A stretch of DNA of 64,000 bases, from positions 145,181,259-145,245,258 of the forward strand of contig CATIUR010000003.1 of assembly GCA_949592205.1 (NCBI GenBank), written 5' to 3'. Below, piece by piece: positions 1-10,032 of the stretch. The translations under genes were made by a program, and so were the position numbers. Below the pieces are notes generated by a model. That model made no database searches and was not told where the DNA came from. It saw only the letters and a program-made list of their open reading frames with translations. Position 1 is the stretch's first letter; each line of letters begins with the position of its first letter. Source of the DNA: Helichrysum umbraculigerum (taxonomy: Eukaryota > Streptophyta > Magnoliopsida > Asterales > Asteraceae).

Positions 1-182
1 TAATCGCTCTTTCAGATCTCTAAACTCGACACACAAAAGTGCGAAACTTTTACTAAAACTGGATTAGTATACCCATTTTGGAGTTATAATTCATGCTTCT
101 TTGACATCTATAGTCATTCTTCTATACCGAAAAAAGTAGGTGCTGCATTTGGTGGCTTAACGTAAGCATTCCCCTGCTGCAG

Positions 183-1204
183 GATATTCTGACCCAACAA
201 CACAAGGACAAGGTCAAGATGTACTTAATGATGTCAAGCGAATAGAATATCACAAATCATACCTTGCATCTTTGGCCAAAGCAATCAGGTGATCATATTA
301 GTTTAGCCATTGACTATTTGCAAGGCAGCAATTTCAACCAAATTATCTAATCAACTGCTCAATTTATGTTATGCTACCAAAGGGCCTTTGACCTAGCGGT
401 ATTGTGATGACCCTTCCAACCAAAGGGTTGGGGGTTCAAGTCCTGGGGATAGGACAAATGTATATATTCGTGGATTAATGTAAATATCCGTGTTGGGGTG
501 TGTGAGTACTTGCCTTTCTAAAAAAAAAAAAAAAAAGTTTTATGTTATGCTGTTCTCTAGTGGGTCAAACAGGTAAAACTACAAATAAAGGAAACGGGTC
601 GAACGGGATTAAAGTCGCCCAAAGTGTATATATTATAATGACTACGTACTCCTAATGGCTTTATTTCAAAAGTAGATTTATTGCTGTAATGTTTAGGTGG
701 CATTTCCTTTATAGTCATAGGTCACTTAAGGTATGGATTTTATAGTAGAGCGTACAAGGAATGGGTTTAATGATTCCAAAACTGTTGTTTTGTTTAAAAA
801 CTGGGTTTAGACATCACAACAAAACTATTATATGGTTTGCTAAATGTCGGGTATGGCATATTTTTCTTTTGCTAGTCAACCCAACCCGAACTGATACCCG
901 CCTGAGCAGCATATTTTGCATTTTTGCCGCATATAACTATCTTATTTGACCAAGTAATAAAAAACGGGCATCTTACAGGGATGGTGCCGATGTGAGGGGC
1001 TATTTTGCGTGGACTTTGATGGATGATTTCGAATGGATTATTGGGTATAACGTGAGATTCGGGTTATACTACATTGATCGTCAAACGCTTGATCGGATCC
1101 CCAAGTTGTCTGCAAGATGGTATCAAGATTTCTTGAAAAACAATACGCGACCACTCACAGCCAGAATATCAGAGTTGCAGTACAAGTTAACAACAGACTT
1201 GTAA
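183..1204 (+). CDS. GH1 beta-glucosidase, 3' end only (tandem copy 1)
   Basis: These are the last two exons of a family 1 glycoside hydrolase gene whose 5' part lies before the window. Exon 183-288 follows a ctgcag acceptor and starts inside the Gly codon after the nucleophile motif. It reads GYSDP... to ...LAKAI. Exon 979-1204 reads DGADVRGYFAWTLMDDFEW, the conserved aglycone-site and W-E-W-type region of GH1, and ends after PKLSARWYQDFLKNN plus a short tail. Exon borders and phases match the last two exons of the complete paralogue at 5886-8761, so the two are tandem duplicates. The catalytic glutamates lie outside the window. GH1 enzymes hydrolyse beta-glucosides, and plant members are usually secreted or vacuolar. 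Compared with copy 2, the segment IHGYLPRFG is replaced by IIGYNVRFG. The intron 289-978 holds a SINE. Confidence 0.9.
376..538 (+). mobile_element. tRNA-derived SINE with target-site duplication
   Basis: The element has an A-box-like TGACCTAGCGGT (about 389-400) and a B-box GGTTCAAGTCC (433-443), the two internal RNA polymerase III promoter elements of tRNA genes. It ends in an A-rich tail (about 520-536). The 13-bp direct repeat TTTATGTTATGCT flanks it at 363-375 and 539-551, the signature of LINE-assisted retroposition. It lies in the sense direction in the last intron of GH1 copy 1. No full tRNA cloverleaf is present. Confidence 0.85.
552..978. repeat. degenerate GGGTCAAA/ACCCG-rich repeat in GH1 intron
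   Basis: The rest of the last intron of GH1 copy 1. It is rich in phrases such as GGGTCAAAC, AACGGGTC and CCAACCCGAAC. These recur in introns at about 14840-15095 and 21118-21410 and in the MITE at 58792-59151. It looks like a decayed copy of that kind of element, but I could not find clean termini. Confidence 0.35.
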
Positions 1205-2575
1205 AGATTCTTTCTGAGAGACGATTTATTGTTGTATGATATGAATTTTTATGTGTTGCATCTTATGATACTCACAAAAGGCATACATAATAGATATGCA
1301 AGAAACTTGTCTGCAGTGTTGGTGATTCTTTCTCTATCTCGTGTTCTTGTTTTTTATTCATGTAATTCAACTACTCAAAGAGCTTACTAGACCAACGATT
1401 ATCCATCGCTTCGGCTTATTGTATCATTTTGTTACTCTAATGATGGTGTAACTTAATGATCATATGGGCCCATGATTCTTGATCTTTAAGATAAGATTTC
1501 GGTTTTACATTATATTTGGTTGTTATCGTGTAATTTTTATATTCTTCCTTACGAAGATAATTCGTAAAAAGGAAATTATATAGCTTTTGTAAATTGAACT
1601 GTTCTTGGACGTAAATGTCTTGTATTATATAGTCTAAAATGTTTAAGACTTTACCCTGTGTTACTTTCTTTGTTGTATACAAATTGTGCTATATATTTTG
1701 CCTTGTTTTTAAGTAGGAAGGGTTTACAATTAAAATGTAGTTGCCTTTTGACAGTTTTTTGCCAACTATATGTTGGTGATATGATTATTGGCAACACTTG
1801 CAGTAATGCAATGAACAACTTTTATAGCCTATGAACGAATTGATATATTTTTCAGGATATTAATTTTTAAAAGATTAGCTTACTAAACAATGGGTCTGAT
1901 TCCTACATCCAATTGTTGGTTTTGTGCTGCTGTCAGCCATCCATTTTGCTGACTTTTATGGTGGACAAATAATTTTGTATTGTAATGTAATCAGTTATAA
2001 ATTTTTTAATTTGTTGAATACTTTGAATGTTATGATGCTAAAGAAAGCATATACTTAAAATATTCATTGCAAAAAAAATATGATATGCTAAAACTTCCTA
2101 TTTTATGAAATTATCATGATTCATGACTATTTATGAAATTATACTCTTTTTCAGCCACCCATTTTAAAAAATAAAACTCTCATTTAACCATTAAAATGTG
2201 TTATTTACTCGATCTTTTGAGTATCAAATAAAAGTCGATGGTCTAAATAAATGACCACTTGCAATTTTTGTATCATTCTTGTCACTTTCTTGATGTGTTA
2301 CTAGTAAATTAATAAGTGAAACGGAAATGTTTTATTTACAAAAGTTTTACAAAAAATTGAATACATAATGATGTGGACTCATTAAGATGAAGAGAGAGAG
2401 AAAGCAGAAAGAAAAAAAGTGAACAAATGTAATGATGACAAATCATTTTGTAAACATTTTTAGTATGTATTTATTTGTAAGTATAGCATTGCTCTGAATG
2501 AAATAACATGAAGAATAATGGGCGCATGATGCACGATCTTTAAGCTTTGAATATTGAATACTCTTCCAAATATCA
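1205..2575. other. intergenic, no gene seen
   Basis: AT-rich DNA downstream of GH1 copy 1. Open frames here are short, lack plausible splice partners and resemble no family I know. The first 150-200 bases presumably hold the 3' UTR of copy 1. Confidence 0.6.
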
Positions 2576-2786
2576 TATTCCCTTCCGACTCAAAAAAATT
2601 TGTGTTAAACTTCTAAATTTACTCTCAATTATTACTTTCATCAACTCAATTCATTAATATTTACTTTCATCAACTCAATTCATTAATATTTTTTGTCAAA
2701 CTTACCTTGAATATAAGTACGTAATTAACATTTTATCAATCTAATTTAATTTTTTTAGACATTATTTGTTAGATGGAAGGAGTATT
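2576..2786. repeat. degenerate Stowaway-like MITE with 29-bp tandem duplication
   Basis: The left end CCCTTCCGACTC and the right end GATGGAAGGAGTA are imperfect inverted repeats. They resemble the CTCCCTCCGTCC termini of plant Tc1/mariner-type MITEs. Inside, a 29-bp unit (TTACTTTCATCAACTCAATT followed by CATTAATAT) is repeated exactly in tandem at 2632-2660 and 2661-2689. The flanks are too decayed for me to be sure of a TA target duplication. Confidence 0.4.
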
Positions 2787-3581
2787 TGTTGGTTATCACA
2801 TAGTCATTTTTTATTTTATTTTTTATTATTATTGATTATTGATTGCCGAAATAAATAAATAGGCCTACCTTACCAAAGACTAAAACATCACCTTATGTTA
2901 CTTAAACGGCCCCATACAATCTTTACCGTGTGACGCACTATTATTTGATTATTTCTTAATGGGTGAGGTTCCTGGTAGAAGGTGCAATGTCGCATTCAAT
3001 AAAGATTTATGATACATGTATTGGGTGTACTCAATGTGTAGGGAAGTGAGGGAAACTAATGAAGAGGTGACAAGTGTCCTTAATTCTCCACATTTTTTTA
3101 TCCATTTTCTCCCCTTTTTTATTTCTCCACCTTTTTTATCCATTTATTCCATCTTTCTTTCTTTATTTCTTTCCTTTTTTTTTCTTTTCTATTTCCTTTT
3201 TTTTTTTTCTAAAAACATTTGTTTAAAAATTTTATTTTATAAAAAAAAAACATTTTAAACTTAAAAAAAACAAACTATAATACTTTTATCAAAAATAAAT
3301 AATTAAATAAAATTTGTTAACATTTTTTTAGAAAAAATTATCATTATTAACAATTAAAAAATAAAAAAAATAGTTTTTAACATTTTTTAAAAACTTTTTT
3401 TACCATTTAATTTTTTCGTTTTTATATCATTTTCACATTTGTGATGCATCAGATATTATATATTATGATGAAGATGAATATAAAAAATAAGATGCAATAA
3501 AAGTAAATTATTATTATATTCACTAACATAATAAATTATGATGCATTAATTTTCTCTGAATATGATGCATCGAGCGTTTAA

Positions 3582-4460
3582 ATATCATGCATCGACTTTA
3601 AAAATATACTATAAAACATAGTTATTGAATTAAAAAGTTGTGCATCATAGTTATAAAATCATGGTTCATCGTAGTTATAAAACATGGTGCATCGAGTGTT
3701 TAAAATAGGGTTAATTGTTTGGTTATGTATCTAACTTTGCTCGTTTTACTATTGTATGTAACAAACTTTCAAAACATATATTGTATGCAATAAACTTGTA
3801 AAAATCCCTATTGTATGTCACAACCTTTAAAAACATCTATTGTATGCAATGAACTTGTAAAAAATCTCTATTGTATGTTGCGGGTTACCATGTGTACATG
3901 CCAAACTGAAAATAGCTCTTTAACATTGGTTTGTGACGGCACGAGCAAACTCTAGCCGATCATTGACTACCGCACCATACAATAGCGATTTTTTACAAAT
4001 TTATTGCATACAATTGATGTTTTTAAAGTTTGTTACATACAATAGCAATTTTTTACAAGTTTATTACATACAATAGATGTTTTGAAAGTTTGTTACATAC
4101 AATAGCATTTTTTACAAGTTTATTACATATAATAGATGTTTTGAAAGTTTGTTACATACAATAGTAAAAAGGGCAAAGTTTGATACATAACCAAACAATT
4201 AACCCTTTAAAATATCATGCATCGACTTTTAAAATATACTATAAAACATCGTTATTGAATTAAATAGTGGTGCATCATAGTTATAAAACATGGTTAATCG
4301 TAGTTATAAAACATGGTGTATCAAGTGTTTAAAATATCATGCATTGACTTTCAAAATATACTATAAAACATCGTTATTGAATTAAAAGGTGGTGCATCAT
4401 AGTTATAAAACATGGTGCATCATAGTTATAAAATATGATGCATCATAGTTATAAATATGA
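3582..4460. repeat. about 122-bp tandem repeat array (GTGCATC-rich), split by a MITE
   Basis: A unit beginning ATCATGCATCGACTTT, continuing ATACTATAAAACAT and GTTATTGAATTAAA, then several GTGCATCATAGTTATAAAACAT-like sub-repeats, is seen about three times: from 3582, from 4213 and from 4334. The first two units are separated only by the MITE at 3708-4205. Smaller GTGCATCATAGTTATAAA sub-repeats continue towards 4560. Confidence 0.7.
3708..4205. mobile_element. Mutator-type foldback MITE with 9-bp TSD
   Basis: The element begins GGGTTAATTGTTTGGTTATG and ends with the inverted complement (CATAACCAAACAATTAACCC). Long arms repeat CTATTGTATG / CATACAATAG phrases throughout, so the whole unit can fold back. 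The 9-bp TTTAAAATA lies on both sides (3699-3707 and 4206-4214), the target duplication size of Mutator-like elements. It has no coding capacity. It inserted into the junction between two units of the surrounding tandem array. Confidence 0.85.
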
Positions 4461-5010
4461 CGCTCCGACTTTTAGATATGAGATAAACATTATTAGTGTA
4501 TAAATCTTGGTGCATCATGGTTATAAAATATGGTGCATCATAATTTTAATTTTACAATGCATTGAAGTTATAACTTTGTTATATCAAAATTTATTTTATT
4601 CAAGGTATGAATATGGTGCATCATATAAATATATATTTTTTGTAACACTATATATAAAATTGTATTTACATATAACAACGTGATGTAAAACAACAACAGA
4701 AAAAAAGTTGAAAATGCGAAAAAAAACAAAAACAATGATAAACAAGCCGTGAAAAGGGTTAAATGAAAATGTTGAAAAAAAAAACTGATAACAAGCACTT
4801 TAAAAAATGCAAAAAAAAAAAAAAAATTAAAAGAAAAAAAATTAATGTAAAAAAATAAAACATTAAAAAAATTAAGAAAAAAAAATGGAGGAGAAATGAT
4901 AAGGTTAGAGAAATGAAAAAGGCGGAGAAATGAAGGAGGTGGGGGAAATGGAGAAGGACACATGGCACCACCCTATTTGCTTCCTCCACTTACGTCCAAA
5001 ATCACTTTTA

Positions 5011-5885
5011 CGTTGTTGAACCAGTATCTTTCTTAATTAATTACATCAACGTCATCAAATATATAATTTGGGCTGCTAATGAACTCGTGGGGTCACGTCA
5101 GTGTGATGTTATTGAAGAAGCCCCATAGAGCAAATAGGTTTAGATATCAACGTAATTTTTTTATATTTAATGTTATATGAATTAGTAGATTACGCAACAA
5201 AAAAGTTATTGAAGTTGGATAAAGAAAATGATCCGATTAAGCGTTTCGAGATTGATGTGCATAACATGGCTGAACTAGAAAGAAAACAAAAACCAATTTT
5301 TTTTTAAAAATGCTAAACATAGCTCAAATAGTCATGTTTAAAAAATTCAGACAACTGATAATAACCACTCACCCCTGAATTTAACTTCATTCAATAAACT
5401 TAATGTACCGCTACTTTATACACTAAATTAATTCTCAAACATGGTCCTTGAAGTTACAATTTACAAAATCTAATTTTTGATGATATACATGATTACCGTC
5501 ATGTGTGATTTCCTAATATCTAAATTATGTTTGTATAATATAAGAAAAGACAAAAAAAAAAAATCAAAGTCATACAACTAACTGTTCACATTTTCTTTTT
5601 TTGTACGTTTCAAATTAATTGTTCACTCTCAAAAGTACGAAGATATAATTAACTAAACTTGTTATATTACCAATACTTTATTTATATGTGTATCATAGAA
5701 AATAGGGTAAAACTGTTATACACAAAATTACAGTGCAGTAATTTGGAAGCGAGATGTGGTGTAAGATGAAAATACCGTTAATCTTTGTGCTTTAACGAGC
5801 TGCCGCCGTATGTTAATATATATTCCCAAAAAACCAACATAAATGATTGTCAACCGCCAACTGTAAACTGAAGAAGTGAAGTAAA
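5011..5885 (+). promoter_or_regulatory. upstream region of GH1 copy 2
   Basis: AT-rich non-coding DNA before the GH1 copy 2 start codon. TATATATT at about 5817-5824 is a possible TATA box. Nothing else in the stretch is recognisable to me. Confidence 0.35.
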
Positions 5886-8761
5886 ATGGTGGTGCGTCTT
5901 CTTCTTGTTGTTGTTTTAATTGCAAGTGTAAGTGTTATTCATGGAGACAAGAATATAAAAAGATCAGACTTTCCAGATGGGTTTCTCTTTGGAGTCTCTA
6001 CTTCCTCTTATCAAGTCGACCTCTATTCTCTACTATTTTTTTTTTTTTTTATTATTATTTTTTTTTAATTATGATGCTCAGTTGCTCACAGATGGACCTT
6101 GATCTTATGATTAATGCTTTTTTGTAGATTGAAGGAGCTTATCTTGAAGATGGTAAAAGTCCCAACAATTGGGATGCTTTTGCTCTTTCTCCAGGTAACT
6201 GGTAACATCACTTTTTCATCTTATAAAAATGTAAGAAGGTATATCACTGTGCATATCTAATTCTTTTAAAATAAGGTGATAAACAGATTATAGATGAGTG
6301 GTTGAGACTGCTTATCTCTACTGTAAAAATAAGTAGATAATCTATTATATTACTGTAGCAATTACAAGTTAGTTTTATTTGTAGGTGGCATTGATAATGG
6401 TGACAATGGATTCATAGCTGATGATCATTACCATATATATCTGGTAGTATTTACTATTATGTTTTGGCTCTTAGTTGCCAGTTACCATCATCAAAATTAA
6501 TTTGGAATGTTTTGAATGTTCCAGAAAGATATTGAGAATGTACAATCTCTTGGTGTAGATGCGTACCGCTTCTCTATATCATGGGCAAGAGTTCTTCCAA
6601 GTACGCTAGCAACTCAAAGCGCTGTTAAGAAATGATCGAATATTTTCGTATCTTGATCAAACCTTTAATTGTGTTATATCAGATGGAAGATTTGGTGAAG
6701 TTAATCCAAACGGGATAATGTTTTACAACAAAATATTGGATGAACTCATACTCAGAGGTATTATCCAATGCTCTTTTTATCAGATATTTCAACCTCATTA
6801 CTAACCATAAAGTTGCAACTAATGCAGGAATAAAACCATTTGTAACAATTTACCATCATGATTTTCCTCAAGAACTTCAAGATCGATATGGGTCTTGGCT
6901 CAGCCTGTTAATGCAGTATGTCAAAAATATTTTAGTCGCCTGTTCATTCAGCTTGCTACTAGATGTTCTGACATATTGTTGGTAATTGAGTTTTGTAGGG
7001 AAGATTATGTCCACTTTGCAGAAGTATGCTTCAAAAACTTTGGTGACCGAGTGAAGCATTGGATCACTATTAATGAACCAAATTTGTTTACACAAATGGG
7101 ATACCAGAGTGGAAAATATCCGCCCGCTCGCTGTTCTCAACCGTTTGGTTATTGCTCAGCAGGAGATTCTGACATTGAGCCTCTAATTGTGATGCATAAC
7201 TTGTTATTGGCACATGGCAAAGCTGTGAAGCTATATCGAAGAGATTATCAGGTAAACAGGCAATATAGACGCGTTGGGTTGGGTAATGGGTCAAATGGAC
7301 GATTATGAAATTAAGTTAAAGACTTTGGGCAGGAATACTCCAGTTTTATTAAAGGCCATAAAGTGGAATTGAAGTTGCCTTTTATCTTGTATGATGAATA
7401 TTCATTGAGTAGAGATATGTGTTTGCAGCATGAACAAGGTGGGTTAGTCGGAATTGTTGTAGACTGTTTAATGTATGAGCCTCTGACTGATGATGATCTT
7501 GACCAAGAAGCCGCTAATAGGGGTTTGGCTTTCTATATTGGATGGTATACACACAGATAGATAGTTGACATTTCATAGTCGAATTATGATTATTTTTTCT
7601 TTATTATTTTTAACTGTTACTGTATTAATATTAACAAAAAACTCACAAACTGCTTTTTGTTATTGTTACGTATAAACAGGGTGTTGGATCCACTAATATT
7701 TTGTGATTATCCCTCGGAAATGCGCAAGTATCTTGGAAATCAGCTGCCAACATTTTCCATTACAGAAAGTAACTTCATGAAAGACAGTATTGACTTTATT
7801 GGAGTCAACCATTACACGACTCAATATGCAAAAGATTGCATTTATTCTAGTTGTAGTTTAACAGGAAATAGATCAATTAAAGGCTTTGTGGATGCATCTA
7901 GTCAACGAGATGGTGTTTCAATTGGTGAATCAGTATGTACCAAAAACCCTTTTGGCACCATTTACTGATGGTTTTTCATTAGCTTCATTGTTTAGTTGTG
8001 TTGACAGACAGGCATAGAAACATTGAAGGTAGTTCCAAGAGGCATTGCAAAAGTGATAGAGTATCTAACTAACAGATATGACAACAAACCCATGTTTGTA
8101 ACTGAAAACGGTAAGCAAAATGGTGTACTGTTGACTTTTAAAATTGGTCAGTCCAAATACTTACAGATTTATTATTTATATTGATATAGTTACTGATTTA
8201 GATCGAAGTTTTCCTGGGTGAAATGTCTGTCTTGAAATATGATCCATTTGTAATGAAATATAACGCATTTGTAATAGTCTTATTGAAAATGCAAGAAGTC
8301 ATATCAATTTGAAGTTGAAAACTAAAGCCAGGTTGACCTTAAAAGGCAAATCTTTGGTGATTATAAGTGTTCCTGCTGCAGGGTATTCTGACCCAGATGT
8401 GCAAGATCAAGTTCGAAATATACTTCACGACGACAAGCGGATAGAATTTCACAAAACGTACATGTCATCTCTGACCCAAGCGATCAGGTAAATATATCAT
8501 ATTACATCACAAGATTATATGCTTCAAGCTGAGTAATGTAAAAAAAGGAAAAAAAATCATTTTAACAGGAATGGAGCCGATGTAAGGGGCTATTTTGTAT
8601 GGACACTGATGGATGATTTTGAATGGATTCATGGATACCTTCCCAGATTTGGATTGTACTACGTTGATAGGAAAACACTTCACCGAATCCCCAAGTTGTC
8701 TGCAAGATGGTTTCAAGATTTCTTGAACAACAATACTTTTAAGCCACTGACAGATTCATAA
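5886..8761 (+). CDS. GH1 beta-glucosidase, complete (tandem copy 2)
   Basis: A twelve-exon gene of 505 codons: 5886-6014, 6128-6194, 6385-6443, 6525-6600, 6683-6757, 6828-6915, 6999-7251, 7429-7544, 7680-7932, 8008-8110, 8382-8487, 8569-8761. All junctions are GT-AG and all phases join. Residues 1-20 are a hydrophobic signal peptide, so the enzyme enters the secretory pathway. FLFGVSTSSYQIEGAYLEDG is the GH1 N-terminal signature. The acid/base Glu is E191 in TINEP and the nucleophile is E405 in VTENG. Both are present, so the enzyme should retain glucosides with double displacement. The block YPPARCSQPFGYC..GDS..EP and the QEDY region recall the BGLU45-47 monolignol-glucosidase clade, but substrate cannot be set from sequence. 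The length is normal for the family. The sister copy lies 4.7 kb upstream. Confidence 0.95.
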
Positions 8762-8860
8762 AGATTCATTTAAGCAAACAAGTTTGTGTTGCAACTTAGA
8801 AGTAATAAATAAGTTGGCGTTATTACTACAGTAGTACGATATATCTAATTGGTTTGTTAT

Positions 8861-9302
8861 TTATGGAACATGATAAGTTCTGTTACTACACATGCACTTA
8901 TAAGCCACTGGACAAGTTTCTGCCTCAGCTGGTCCAATAGAACAAATAAACCGCACCCTCACTAAGCGACAAGGTGAACATGATCCACACGCATGCATGC
9001 AATCTGGAAATCTTGAACCCGCGATCTGCAAAGTATCTGATTTACGATTGGTATAAACTACCCTCGCGCCTTCCACTTGTAAACCGCGTGTATCAACAGT
9101 GCCTGTCACACATATTGTAAATAAGGATAGGACCCACAAAACGAATAACTCAACTTGAAAACCATGTGTATCAACTATCAACAGTGTTGGTTACGCATAT
9201 TGTACATAAAGATAGGACTAACATAACAAGTAACTGAAATAATGGAAACTTACTCATAAGAAGCAGAGTGGATAGCAGAACAATAGGCAAAGAAGGGTTC
9301 AT
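8861..9302 (-). CDS. EPF1-like: EPF1-type epidermal patterning factor, secreted peptide
   Basis: A two-exon gene: exon 1 9302-9254, intron 9253-9103 (GTAAGT...ACAG), exon 2 9102-8861, giving 96 codons before the stop. Exon 1 encodes a hydrophobic signal peptide beginning MNPSLPIVLLSTLLLM. The C-terminal mature domain starts at AGSRFPDC and has eight cysteines in the spacing C-x3-C-x2-C-x2-C-x8-C-x9-C-x5-C-x-C. It ends YKCMCSNRTYHVP. CGSCSPCRLV and AETCPVAYKCMC match Arabidopsis EPF1 as I know it more closely than EPF2. Most EPFL members have six cysteines, while EPF1/EPF2/EPFL7 have eight. Family role: an apoplastic ligand of ERECTA-family kinases with TMM that restricts stomatal-lineage divisions. 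The start is chosen because it supplies the signal peptide and splices in phase 1. EPF2 or EPFL7 orthology remains possible. Confidence 0.9.
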
Positions 9303-10032
9303 TTTGGGCTATTTGTGTTTCTGTTGTGTATGTATTTTTGGTGTAAATTTGGGTATAAAAGGAAAGGTGAAGAATAATGGGAGTCACAGAGAAGTGGTCT
9401 TTTCACAAGATAGGAGTGCTTTCACATGGATTTCTACAGTGTAGTAATGTCTTCTGATCAGCCCAAAAAGGCCTATAAAATGTCTAGTTAGACCATAGTA
9501 TTATTGGGCCTACTCTTATCGGCCCAATGCATTTGTATTTATCTTATTTGGGTTCTTTGGAACCATTAGATCATGATATAACCATCTGAGACTCAACTAT
9601 CCAGATTTGGTCTTAGATGACACTTAAATACTTGAAAATTTATGTTAACTTTTTTAGGACAAATGGTTTTTCTGGCCATTTAAAGATAAATTGGAAAGTA
9701 TTTTTCAAAACTGAAAAAAGTACCCAACTATAAAACAGATAGATTTAGTTAGTCTGTACATGTGACAGTGGCAGTTGAGGTGGTTGTTGCTATAAAGTAT
9801 TGCACTTTTTCATTATAACAACCACCAACAATGGCTGATGAGTAATCATCAAGTAATCTTTCTCATGCTTAAATAAAGAATGACAACAAGTATTCCATCA
9901 CCATCAGAATCAGTTCACAAGAACAGACAAAATATCAATATCTCACCAAATTCTGATTCCATAATGTTGCTTTAACAAACATTGATTATGTGTTTGTGCT
10001 TCTAAATCACACGTAACTTTTCCACAAAGATT
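9303..10032. promoter_or_regulatory. divergent promoter region between EPF1-like and CIP7-like genes
   Basis: 730 bp separate the two start codons, so promoters of both genes must lie here or in 5' UTR introns. Two site II-type elements, TTGGGCC (about 9504-9510) and GGCCCAAT (9521-9528), bind TCP factors in other plants. A further AGCCCAAAAAGGCC lies near 9461-9475. No clear TATA box was found for the minus-strand gene. Confidence 0.5.

Larger units (their letters stand above)
2960..5010. mobile_element. non-coding TIR element, superfamily uncertain
   Basis: The left part (about 3045-3160: GGTGACAAGTGTCCTT, then pyrimidine-rich CTCC/CCATTT runs) is repeated inverted and diverged at about 4870-4985 (reading GGTGCCATGTGTCCTTCTCC on the minus strand). 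The two ends therefore form long imperfect terminal inverted repeats about 1.9 kb apart. The interior is extremely AT-rich, with A and T homopolymers, and codes for nothing. It contains the tandem array and the nested MITE listed separately. Exact ends and target-site duplication are not resolved. Confidence 0.45.

Noticed and set aside
4568..4989. Open frames on the minus strand rich in Phe, Leu and Ser
   Set aside because: They are produced by long A-rich runs of the plus strand within a non-coding TIR element, with no splice logic and no family likeness.
7252..7428. In-frame extension EYSSFIKGHKVELKLPFIL upstream of GH1 exon 8
   Set aside because: It lies in the intron. The protein alignment joins YRRDYQ directly to HEQGGLVGIVVDCLMYEP, with a good acceptor at 7428.
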